Below are positions 41,313 through 50,636 of a DNA stretch of 64,000 bases, in pieces. Positions within the stretch are counted from its first letter, which is position 1. Each line of letters begins with the position of its first letter. The stretch is from Nitzschia sp. pyKryTriq1 (lineage: Eukaryota > Bacillariophyta > Bacillariophyceae > Bacillariales > Bacillariaceae), in NCBI GenBank assembly GCA_956465555.1, contig OY101116.1, positions 2,976,001 through 3,040,000 on the forward strand. The letters run 5' to 3'. Position numbers and translations under genes: made by a program. The notes under the pieces are model-generated. The model was not told the DNA's origin. It did no database searches and saw only the letters and a program-made list of their open reading frames with translations.

Positions 41313-43125
41313 CGTTCAGAGGGGGATACGTAACCAGTATGTACTGATTGTGGTCGGTGGTCGGTCATCTATTTCATCCCAAGGTTGGTGGTTGACATTT
41401 CAAATCACATATCCCATGGTACAGTAGTACTTGTACCGGTACCGAAGAGGAACAAGTCAAAAGAACAAAAAATTCAAACACTGTTGTAGCCAACCGTCTG
41501 TCCATCATACAGTAATTGTATAAAGGCGAGGACTTTTGGGCGACAGGGGAGAGCCGCGCCGGAGCGCTGCTTCCACGAGGAGCGAAGGCGTGTCACCAAT
41601 GGTGGTACAGTACACTATTAGCGCTAAATCACAAACACAAATGATGAAAAGAAACCGGTACGTACCGGTATGATCTCTGTAACGTCGCAGCGATGTAGAA
41701 ATAATCCGATTCGAAACCCATTCACCGATGAGAGGACAGACCGTCCGTTGAGACCGTCAAAGTACTGACGTAAGTGATTGAAAGATATCGGACTCAAAGT
41801 ACTAGAACTACGGACGCTCTAGGGTTTTTTGAAGTAATGGATGTTGAAGATAAGCTAGGATGAAATCGCAACTTCATCCTCAAGCATCTCGAATGAAGAG
41901 TGGATCATTCCAACATCTCACAACAATAAATTGTAACAACATTTTGCAACTACAAAATACTACAAACAACCGGTTAAACGAAAAACGCCATTTTCACAAA
42001 AAATGCATTGTAAAACGTGTCCAAATTGTGTCAGGTAATCTGCACCTACTTTTATGGCCATACAATTTTTTAAGTGGTGTGTCGCCAGAACACCAGCATT
42101 TTCAGCAAAAATTCTCACCCCCAGACCCCCCTTGCCGTTAAGAACAGTTTACACTGTTCGGATCACCCAGGGACTCGAAGAATTATTGTGGACTTCAACA
42201 ACAACAGCAAAAAAAGTAAAGTCGAGGATGGTTGTCCCCTGAACCAGTATGCTTTTCGTAGTCTAGTCCTGCTGGTGATGATTGATGATGATTCTTCCTG
42301 CTGCATTCCGGACGGAATTCTGCAAATCACTCTATCTGTACCGGTTCGATAAAAACCAACATAATAGGCTTCTCATCCCACTGGGTCCCAGTACTACATT
42401 AATGTACAAGTGTACTTGTACCGGTTCTGTACAAGTGTACCGTAACGGTACAGTACAGTACAGTACCAGTATATATGCTTTCAAGAATGCATCTTCCTTC
42501 GTTCATCAGCCCCTTCGAAAAGGCGGGAAAAGGAGGATTCCGAAAATCTAAGTAATAATGCCTTCTTGTTTCGTCGCGAAACCCAAAACGCGTTCTATCT
42601 CAACCCAAAACGCGTTCTATCTCAACCCAAAACGCGTTCTATCTCAACCCAAAACGCGTTCTCTACTTTACTAGTTTAGTATCTTCTAAACCCAAAACGC
42701 GTTCTACTAGAGCTCTCTAGCTAGTAGTACGTTTCTAAACCCAAAACGCGTTCTCTCGATCATCCGCTAAAATCAATTTAAAATGTGGCGGCAGCACGAC
42801 ACCGACCACACGACACATAAAATCGCAAGTTGCTTGCATCCTTCTTCGTCTTGTTGTTGTTGTTGCTTTTTTCTTCCGTTGTTCCTCCCGCAGCCCAGAA
42901 GAACTTCCACCACCACTACTACCATCAATCAAAGTAAGTCGAGAAGAAGTATGAGATATTTGGTGTTCTTCTGCTCGTTTGTCCTCTTGTTCCTGCATGA
43001 TAGGACGTGTGCTGGACTGGTGTTGTTCTCGTAGTAGTAGCACCGAAGAAGAAAACATTATTCTTCGTCTAACGTTCTCGATTGCCTCCTCCACCGGCAC
43101 ATCCAATTCAGAAAGAAAAAGGGAA
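41313..43125. promoter_or_regulatory. Long divergent spacer, cupin / EGF-Hint gene
   Basis: The largest gene-poor stretch (1.8 kb). GTAC-type words lie at about 41418-41444, 41655-41672, 42336-42349 and densely at 42400-42470 (ending in five overlapping ACAGTACAGT units). The 41320-42300 part shows no gene. The right end holds the six-copy AACGCGTT array (listed separately) and the putative 5' UTR of the Hint gene. Confidence 0.5.
42580..42754. repeat. Six-copy AACCCAAAACGCGTTCT array upstream of the Hint gene
   Basis: The 17-mer AACCCAAAACGCGTTCT occurs exactly at 42580, 42602, 42624, 42646, 42689 and 42738. The first four form a 22-bp-period tandem array, and the last two stand 43 and 49 bp apart with different flanks. 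Every copy contains the palindrome AACGCGTT, whose core ACGCGT equals the yeast MluI cell-cycle box. The array ends about 370 bp before the chosen Hint start. A regulatory role is inferred from position and from the conserved core in copies with different flanks. Confidence 0.85.
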
Positions 43126-44952
43126 ATGAAAAGTGTGAACAAGACTAGTACCCCCGCTGCTGGTGAAGAGGATGAGGAGCATCAAGCGATGCTTCTTGTT
43201 GCCACTGGCGATGAGCATGGAATCATGGAGGATGTCAGTACTACAAAAAACAAGACTCTTTTTTCACAAGAGGGGAAAGGAGCAGGAGGAGGGGCGTTTT
43301 GGTCGCTTCGCCTCGTCAGCTCAATTGCCGTCGGGCTCTTGGTTTCGCAGATCGGGACCTTTTACCAGCTTTCTGCCCTGGCTCGCGTAGCCCAGTCTCA
43401 AAAGGACCAGGAGCTAGAGAGTCTGACCAAAACAGAAAGCATGCTGCAAGAATTCCGAGAGCTCTTACAATTAAACCGTGCTCTCACGGAAGAAATCGCC
43501 AATTGCACAGAAGAAGGTGCCGTGGTGGCAGCTGAAATTGACGAAGAATTTGTTGATCGTATCCGCCGTTATCTTCAAGGTCGCTTGTCCGAGGACGATA
43601 GAAGACGACTAGAATCCGGAGAACCCGAGCACTGTGCTACAGTCGACGCTATGAAAGCCCACGCTGCTTTTGAACACTATGCCACTGGCCATCCAACCAT
43701 TGCCGTGAACGCCTACTTTGACGGCGATCTCTACGTGGAACTCGTTGCCCATTCTAGCGAGTTTGCGAGGCATATTCGTGCAAATGGAGATGTTGAATAC
43801 AACGGTCTCCACGCTGAAGGCCACGACGACCCATTGTACAATCTCGTCTGCCCACCGATCGAATTCTCTCAGGGGAACACCTGTAAAGTTTACATGCTGG
43901 CGAAAGACCCTCAGAAAGCATATCGACGACTTGCCATGACAGCAGGTCGCAACATGCGGAACTTGGGTAAATGTACGGAGGTTTGGTGTTCGGGCTCGGA
44001 CGATCACGCGACATGCCAGGAACACGATGATTGCAGCTCTAACGCCCAGTGCAAAGTTAATAGTAGCGGTGGCTACAGTTGCAACTGCTTTTCCCCAATG
44101 GCTCTGGTGACTGTAAAAAGCCGGGGTCCCGTCCCGATGACAGAGTTGCGGGTGGGTGATCATGTTTTGGTTGGATTTGATAAGGTTGGGAATCCCGTAT
44201 ATGAGACCATGTATGCTTTCAATCATGTCCACACACACCGAGTCGCCAAGTATCTTCAGATCCATTTCGAGCACAAGGATATCCCCAAGAAGCCTATTGA
44301 GTTGACTGAGAAGCACATGATCTACTTGCACGGCAAGAAGAATCCAGTTCCCGCCGCCGATGTGAAAATCGGGGACAAGCTTGTCTTCAACCGTGGAGAG
44401 CCGTCTGTCGTCACCAAGGTGGAACAAGTGGCTCGTCACGGTCTGTACACACCGTTGACAGCGAGTGGAAGAATTGTTGTCGACGGTGTTCACGCCTCAA
44501 CATTCTCCAGCATCCAAGGAACTGAATATCTTACCGTTGGCGACACCAAGATTATCCCTTGGCAAGATGCTTATAAGCTCGCAATTGCTCCGTTCCATGC
44601 CATTTGCCAAACTTGTGCTTGGTGGTATGGCACCTACAGCAACGGTGGCATATGCGATGCTGATTCTTTGCATTTTGATGAAGATGGGCGCCCGATCTGG
44701 ACCAATGTCAGCCGTGACATTTATGACTTTTACAAAGAACAAGAAGTCCCAGTCCAGTTGCTCATATTGTTGGCCGTCCTAATCATTTTCGGGCCCATTT
44801 ATGTTGTGTTGGCGGCGTTTTCCAATGCAGGGGCTTGCAACGGTCTATTCGCTGCCTGTCTTACTTGGTTTTCGAGTGGTTCGTTGGTTGGGCCAAACAG
44901 TGGAACGAACAGCAAGAAGAACACCGCGACCAAGATGGACAAAGCCGATTGA
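43126..44952 (+). CDS. Membrane protein with EGF-like module joined to a Hedgehog-type Hint (self-processing) domain
   Basis: 608 aa if started at 43126 (ATG with A at -3); an in-frame ATG at 42997 would add 43 residues. Order: signal anchor (residues 60-80, SLRLVSSIAVGLLVSQIG), coiled coil (85-130), a domain of unknown type (to about 285), an EGF-like Cys cluster (CQEHDDCSSNAQCKV...GGYSCNC), then a Hint domain beginning at Cys321 (CFSPMALVTVKSRGPVPM). Hint blocks: TELRVGDHVLVGF, LTEKHMIYLHG with the T-x-x-H pair (His about 397), VKIGDKLVF, and GRIVVDGVHASTFSSI, close to the Hog 'VVNGVLAS' block. A second membrane helix (LLILLAVLIIFGPIYVVLAA) lies near the C-terminus. Hog-type Hint domains cleave at the Cys through a thioester. 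The final 126 codons and 3' UTR are duplicated downstream. Confidence 0.88.
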   Translation: MKSVNKTSTPAAGEEDEEHQAMLLVATGDEHGIMEDVSTTKNKTLFSQEGKGAGGGAFWSLRLVSSIAVGLLVSQIGTFYQLSALARVAQSQKDQELESLTKTESMLQEFRELLQLNRALTEEIANCTEEGAVVAAEIDEEFVDRIRRYLQGRLSEDDRRRLESGEPEHCATVDAMKAHAAFEHYATGHPTIAVNAYFDGDLYVELVAHSSEFARHIRANGDVEYNGLHAEGHDDPLYNLVCPPIEFSQGNTCKVYMLAKDPQKAYRRLAMTAGRNMRNLGKCTEVWCSGSDDHATCQEHDDCSSNAQCKVNSSGGYSCNCFSPMALVTVKSRGPVPMTELRVGDHVLVGFDKVGNPVYETMYAFNHVHTHRVAKYLQIHFEHKDIPKKPIELTEKHMIYLHGKKNPVPAADVKIGDKLVFNRGEPSVVTKVEQVARHGLYTPLTASGRIVVDGVHASTFSSIQGTEYLTVGDTKIIPWQDAYKLAIAPFHAICQTCAWWYGTYSNGGICDADSLHFDEDGRPIWTNVSRDIYDFYKEQEVPVQLLILLAVLIIFGPIYVVLAAFSNAGACNGLFAACLTWFSSGSLVGPNSGTNSKKNTATKMDKAD

Positions 44953-45810
44953 TCGCCTCTATGGTACTTGTCCGTTCTATCGCTACCAGTACTCGTAGAG
45001 TCGTCTACTCGTACGATGCACCGTGGTGATTGTTGGAACGGCCGACGGATGATTGCATATTCAAATAACACAAATAATAATTGTAAGACAAAGAGATGTG
45101 AATAGCGATATATCAAGTCTGAATACGATGAGTTGTTGCTTACCGGTACGAATTTTCGGAATGATGCTAGGCGGACTGTAGGGCAATTGAAATAAGCTCG
45201 CAATTGCTCCGTTCCGTGCCATTTGCCAAACTTGTGCTTGGTGGTATGGCACCTACAGCAACGGTGGCATATGCGATGCTGATTCTTTGCATTTTGATGA
45301 AGATGGGCGCCCGATCTGGACCAATGTCAGCCGTGACATTTATGACTTTTACAAAGAACAAGAAGTCCCAGTCCAGTTGCTCATATTGTTGGCCGTCCTA
45401 ATCATTTTCGGGCCCATTTATGTTGTGTTGGCGGCGTTTTCCAATGCAGGGGCTTGCAACGGTCTATTCGCTGCCTGTCTTACTTGGTTTTCGAGTGGTT
45501 CGTTGGTTGGGCCAAACAGTGGAACGAACAGCAAGAAGAACACCGCGACCAAGATGGACAAAGCCGATTGATCGCCTCTATGGTACTTGTCCGTTCTATC
45601 GCTACCAGTACTCGTAGAGTCGTCTACTCGTACGATGCACCGTGGTGATTGTTGGAACGGCCGACGGATGATTGCATATTCAAATAACACAAATAATAAT
45701 TGTAAGACAAAGAGATGTGAATAGCGATATATCAAGTCTGAATACGATGAGTTGTTGCTTACCGGTACGAATTTTCGGAATGATGCTAGGCGGACTGTAG
45801 GGCAATTGAA
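44573..45810. repeat. 619-bp tandem direct duplication of the Hint gene 3' end
   Basis: Positions 44573-45191 and 45192-45810 are identical apart from one visible difference (A at 44597, G at 45216). The unit covers the last 126 codons of the Hint gene, its stop at 44950-44952 and about 240 bp beyond. The functional gene keeps its stop, so the second copy lies wholly downstream. Near-identity means a very recent event or an assembly duplication. Confidence 0.95.
45192..45571 (+). pseudogene. Duplicated 3' fragment of the EGF-Hint gene
   Basis: The second copy of the tandem duplication repeats the coding tail (from KLAIAPF-equivalent to the stop at 45569-45571), including the membrane helix, with no Hint catalytic Cys, no signal anchor and no promoter of its own. 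It is a host gene fragment. The open frame from 45287 (94 aa) is inherited, not selected. It could act as an alternative last exon or polyadenylation site only if the first stop were bypassed. Confidence 0.85.
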
Positions 45811-46024
45811 AGTATTCATACTATGTCGCATCGCAAGCGACTGACTGACTACCGACCAACCTGTTCAACAGAACCAGCAAGAAGAAACTCTACCAGCTGT
45901 ACTTGTAGTCTGCTCTATTCCTTAAGCAGACAGCTGAGAGGTGATAAAGGTCGATGCTACTGTAGAATCATGATAGGAAATGATGCCCTAAAGTTGCCTC
46001 GTGGCGGAACCCGGGACCGATGAC
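45811..46024. other. Spacer between duplicated fragment and NOC3
   Basis: A 214-bp segment after the tandem duplication. It shows ordinary sequence with no supported gene and likely holds the NOC3 3' UTR. Confidence 0.4.
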
Positions 46025-47968
46025 TCATTCATCAAGCACACCCAGCAGTGTCACTTTCTCCTTTCTCGGTGTGATGAATCGCAACTGCTGCCTGCCTCCT
46101 TTCCCTGTTAGTGGGTGCCTTTTACTTGCGCGGCGGAATTTGATATACACCTCCTCAGCATCCTTCTTCATACCCGACAAAAGGCGAGATGGCGTTTCGG
46201 CGGGCATCTGGAGGAGCTTTAGCGCACCTGCGGCTTGTGCTTGTTCCCTGACATTTGGGTCGATATGGAATTTCAGGTTCGCCACCTCCCATGCGGATGT
46301 AGAGAATGGATTCGAGTACTCTGGGTCGGCCACATCAGGTGTGTCTGATTGACAATATTATAACGGAAGTTGATGAGAAACGTGGGGCGAGAGGGAACGG
46401 ACGAAATGAGGTCTCCACAACTTACATTGTCCAGAAGTAACCACATCGGATTCACTTTCCAGCATTTGGTGTGCTGAAGGATATCTTTGGAGAATTTGGC
46501 GAGCCAAGGCAATCAGGGGCACACTACTGTATTCTGGTGCATGCATGGCAACGGTAAGGATCTGCTTAAGAAAAGCAGCAATTCGCACCGTGGAGTATTC
46601 TCGCCGTTTGATAAAGGCTGCCGTGAGGCACTGAAGCGCAATCTCGGTGTTGGACTTGCTGTTTTCCTCCGTCCCCAGACGAGCTAGCTGGCTGTATAGA
46701 GGTGTGACGTATTCTTTCACGTCTATTTGCATTTCTTTTCCCGGGCCTTGAAGGGTTTGAAATGCAGTCAAAACACAGTTCAGTGAAGCCTCCAAGGGTA
46801 GCTCGTCAACCGTCACGAGAAGTTGCTTCAACACGTCTAATAGATCCACAACAGTATCAATATTGATGAGATGCGCAAATTTTGCGAGACCCTCGAGTGC
46901 CGACGGCAGTAGACTTTGTCGGGTTGAACTGTCCGTGCTTTTCAATATTCGAAAGTACGTAAGGATCACAGATTGGAGGGTTTCGGACTGGCAACGGGCA
47001 AGAACGATTTTGTCGACGGTACCCGAGCCTTCCTTGAGTTCGGACTCGATCTCCGCTAGTTCTTTGTCGCGTTTCCTCTTCTTGGCATTCGCAGCTGTGG
47101 CAATTTTTGCAGCCTGAGCTTCGTCTACATGCACCCGAAGCGGCAACTTGACAAACGACTGGACAACCGCTGGACGCATGACCCCCTTGTAATCCTTGAT
47201 TAACTTCGCCACAAGCCTTGCCGCTTCCATGGCGACCTCGCCTTGGGTATCTTTTTCAAAAATATACTCTACAGCCTTGCAACATGCTTCGCTGACTTGT
47301 TCGCATTCTCGGTTGTTCATTTGGCGGATAACTGCATTCAAGATGTTCGAACGAAAATTGAAGTGATACGCCTTCTTCAACAGCTCGCAAAGACTGAGGA
47401 TTCCTGTCACGGCAAGCCTGGAAGGCGGCTTTCCCTTTGCACTTCCATTCGCCCATGATTTCTCTAATACCTGAAGGTATTGTTGATAGTACGTCAAAAG
47501 CGCCCGTTCGTAGTCCCAGAGCTGCTTCGTTTCTTTGCTGATTTTCCCAGCCCGTTCAGCATCAGTGGGCATACGAAGTCGATAAGAAGGCAGAATATCT
47601 CTAAACACAGCGAGTAGCGACATGATGGCGAGACTAGCCACATACTCCTCGTCGCCATTTTTGTGTGGTCGAGCCAGATCAAGCAATTTCTGCACTTTGG
47701 AGGGAACGCGAACACTGGTTTCATTTGTTCCGTCAGTGGTGATGGATTCCCTTTCTTCCTTGAAAGCACTCGTTGGGTCCTCCAATATCTTTTCGCTAAG
47801 CTCTGCAATCATGTCACATTTTTCATTGGTCGACAGAGCTGCCAAATGATTCGATTCGGCTTCAATTGCTGTTGTGGCAAGAGAAAAACCATCGGCCGTT
47901 TGTGGAGTTTTCTGTTGTTTTGATTTGGAAGCCTTTTGTTTCTTGTTTCTTCGTTTTTCGCCTCCCAT
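46025..47968 (-). CDS. NOC3: Nucleolar complex protein 3 (NOC3) homolog
   Basis: NOC3 acts with NOC2 in 60S ribosome assembly and export, and in some species in replication initiation. Two exons, 47968-46426 and 46344-46025 (81-bp intron), give 620 aa; yeast Noc3 is 663 aa. A basic start (GGEKRRNKKQKASKSKQQK) fits nucleolar targeting. NOC3-like stretches: YVASLAIMSLLAVFRDILPS with YRLRMPT, LWDYERALLTYYQQYLQVLE, and a CBF/Noc-type domain toward the C-terminus (QCLTAAFIKRREYSTVRIAA, PDVADPEYSNPFSTSAWEV). The join SGQ|YTPDVADPEYS is in phase and matches the family's DPxxxNPxxSxxWE pattern. An internal KKRKRDKELAEIESE segment is helical and basic. Confidence 0.9.
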
Positions 47969-48334
47969 TTTGAAGCTGTTCCTCTCTTTTGGGCAAAAAA
48001 TCGAAAGGATGTCTCAAACAACTACAAGGGTGGTCCCGACGAACGAAGTGTTGTGCCGGAAAAGAAGGTATGATACACACACTGTGTCTCAAGTTCGAAT
48101 GGAGACGAAATGAAAGAGGAAAATGGGTGTGGGATGAGGTTGGAGCAATAAAACTTCTACCAGGCAGGCATGATTTTTTATTTTTATTTTTTCGATGGTT
48201 GAGAACGGCTCGTGCGAAGGACGGACGACTGAAACGAACGGACTTCGTTAGTGTCAAATATTGTTTGCCGCGATACACGTATTTCTCCCTCTACTACTAG
48301 CTAATGACGATTCTAGTAGTAGAGCAGAGAAATT

Positions 48335-48382
48335 AGACTGCACTTTTTCGCTGCTTTACGGTAGTAGCTCTACTCACTCTAC

Positions 48383-48413
<31 letters not shown>

Positions 48414-48705
48414 CTCTACTAGCTAGAGTAGAGTACTATATCGTAAAGCAGCGAAAGTAGAGTAGGTAGAACAAGGAGTAGCTCTAGTAATAGGAGTTGA
48501 GAGGATGATCACTCTTCACTGTTCATCCGACAGCTCCCATTCATGCATAATGGAAATGACCCTCTCTACTACTCCGTGAAGCTCGTGTAGCTCGAGTGAT
48601 TATATTTTACTTGTGAGTTTTTCTCTTCCTCTTTCAAGACCGTGCTCTACTGCTACTCTACTAGACAACTCTACTAACCTAAAGCAGCGTAAAAGTGCAC
48701 TGTCT
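48335..48705. mobile_element. Candidate MITE (non-autonomous DNA transposon), 371 bp
   Basis: The ends are inverted: left AGACTGCACTTTTTCGCTGC and, read on the other strand, right AGACAGTGCACTTTTACGCT; the similarity extends for about 35 bp through CTGCTTTA and GTAGTAG. A direct repeat AAATT flanks it exactly (48330-48334 and 48706-48710), as for a 5-bp target-site duplication. The inside has no ORF, a (GA)n tract, TCTAC/GTAGA-rich words and one more inverted copy of the end (48442-48456, CGTAAAGCAGCGAAA). The superfamily is not clear. Confidence 0.6.
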
Positions 48706-48810
48706 AAATTAACAATTACCTTGACAGTCGTGAGGCGAGTGAGGTCTTACCTAACGTCTCCACGCCTACCGGTAACCAGGTCTCGACCTTCCAAAGTAAT
48801 ACTGGGCATC

Positions 48811-49088
48811 AATAAATCGCAGTCAAGAGAGCAATACTGCAATACTGCAACACTAGAGTAACGTCAAGAGAGCAATACTGCAACACTACAGTAGTAACAT
48901 ACCAATTCGCTTTCACGCTTTATTGTATCGAAACAGTTATGCTTTCTATCGTCGAATAAATCGCAGTCAAGAGAGCAATACTGTAACACTAGTGACGTCA
49001 AGAGAGCAATACTGTAACACTACAGTAGTAACATACCAATTCACTTTCACGCTTTATTGTATCGAAACAGTTATACTTTCTATCGTCG
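48811..49088. repeat. Two 144-bp tandem repeats with internal 25-bp direct repeats
   Basis: The segment starting AATAAATCGCAGTCAAGAGA at 48811 recurs at 48955. Each copy holds GTCAAGAGAGCAATACTG twice and ends with CTTTATTGTATCGAAACAG. The second copy has a 10-bp shorter spacing in its first half and a few substitutions. Possible minisatellite or remnant of an older duplication. Confidence 0.85.
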
Positions 49089-49178
49089 AAGGAACAATCA
49101 CAATCCACCTAGTCCAGCAAGCACGTCAACCCGCATTCTGTCCGATCAATCACTGATCTCAAATGCACATGCGGTGAT

Positions 49179-50059
49179 TTAGCAGCAGTTTCGGTTTTCT
49201 TGTTGCGGAGCCATGATGGGGAAAGCTTCGCGTTCGGGCTGAGGTGGGTTCTTTGGGAGCTTCTTGGCAATCTCAACGAAAAGTGCCTTGACGTTGTTGG
49301 CGTTCTTGGCAGAAGTTTCTAGGTGAAGGATTCCGTTTTCCTCGGCATACGCGTTGGCCTCTTCGAACTCAACCTTTCTCCTAGACTCCAAATCGGCCTT
49401 GTTTCCAGCCAGTGCGATTACAACATTAGGATCACCGCGACGCTGCAATTCCTTCACCCATGATTTGGCCCCAGTAAACGAGTCAGGGTTGGTGATATCG
49501 TACACAATCACAGCCGCCGATGCACCGCGATAATACATGGGTGCCAGGGACCGATAACGTTCTTGTCCGGCCGTATCCTAAGAGTACAGTACAACGCAAA
49601 GAGATGTTCTTGTCAGGTCCCACGACACATGAGAATTAAAACGAGCTTCCTAATCACGCATCGCAACACGTACCCAAATTTCGAACTTGACCGTGGAATC
49701 ATCCAACTGGACTGTCTGTGTCAAAAAGGCAGCTGCATGGTTCAAAAAGGAAAAGTGAGAAAAGGAGAGCTGTAGCAGGACACATTCCGACACTTTCTTT
49801 CACGTTTAGAATTCGGGTGCGCGTTCGTTCAGCGCTCGCAGGAATTCGAGAGGAATCTTGGTACTGAAACCACGTAAACGCCTACGGCAAGCTCACAGAA
49901 CGATGAAAGTGTCAAGTTTTCTTCTGTTCACCCACCTCCGATCGTTGGCTCTTGAAATTCAAAGAATTCATCTCGCACAAATCGAACAACGAGGCATGAT
50001 TTCCCTACTGCTGTGTCTCCTAGAAGGACTAGCTTGAAATGATGGACTCTGCTCGCCAT
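49179..50059 (-). CDS. RAB5: Rab5-family small GTPase
   Basis: Rab5 controls early endosome docking and fusion. Three exons, 50059-49936, 49732-49674 and 49577-49179, give 193 aa. GTPase motifs are complete: [15 protein letters not shown] (P-loop), [14 protein letters not shown] (switch I, with the Rab5 'IGAAF' signature joined over intron 1), [20 protein letters not shown] (switch II, joined over intron 2), GNKADLE (G4) and ETSAKNA (G5). The C-terminal Cys-Cys (QQENRNCC) is the prenylation site. The AAFLTQTV and [13 protein letters not shown] stretches are characteristic of Rab5/Rab22. The 59-bp middle exon is small but fully coding. Confidence 0.96.
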
Positions 50060-50636
50060 TGTTGTTTCTGTTTGTAAGCGAATATTTTTTGTGTGTCTGT
50101 GCGTGTCGTGTGTCGTGCTTTCCACATAAGAAAGAGCGATGTCGCGAGGTTGGTCAAGGAAGTCAAATTGAACTGGCACGCGCGCGCAACGCGCCTCTGC
50201 GAGCCAAAAGCGCGGTTGCGGTACTGTACTTGTACGACTACTACCTGGTACTACCGCCGGTAGGTAGTCTACCGAGGCTACTCGTCCTTTACCGGCAAGC
50301 AAGAGCTACACAGTACAGCATACAGTACTTACACTAGCTAAAGAATTCGCACCACGTCATCCGAAAGAAGAAACGGTCCCCTCTGGTCGAGTGATTCGAA
50401 TGTGTCCCGGATCAAATCGTGTAAAATCCAAGTCGAATCATCCCACGCACGACGACGACATGCCGATGTAGACTACCGTGCGACATCCATGCCAAAGTTG
50501 TTGTTGAGATGTGAGATGTGAGATGATGAATGATGACTTTCGACGTTCCTTTCTCCTGTTGACAAGGGCCAAGTATTGACAGATGATTGTGGGAATACAA
50601 GATGCCAACAAGCATCCATTAGCCATTGAGTGAGCA
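50060..50636. promoter_or_regulatory. Divergent promoter, Rab5 / Nudix gene
   Basis: This 577-bp spacer separates outward-facing genes. GTAC palindromes lie at about 50222-50262 and 50311-50330. The last 150 bp contain GAGATGTGAGATGTGAGATGATGAATG (about 50507-50532) type short repeats. No gene. Confidence 0.5.

Larger units (their letters stand above)
47969..49178. other. Repeat-rich spacer (NOC3 promoter, MITE, tandem repeats)
   Basis: A 1.2-kb spacer. The first 330 bp are the NOC3 upstream region. It then holds the inverted-repeat element (48335-48705), a purine (GA)n tract (about 48385-48413) and a pair of 144-bp tandem repeats (48811-49088). No gene is supported. Confidence 0.6.

Noticed and set aside
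42580-42754. CRISPR-like repeat array
   Set aside because: Spacers are 5 bp or non-unique, repeats are 17 bp, and the genome is eukaryotic.
43609-44493. Minus-strand 294-aa ORF
   Set aside because: Antisense to the Hint gene, which has clear domains on the plus strand.
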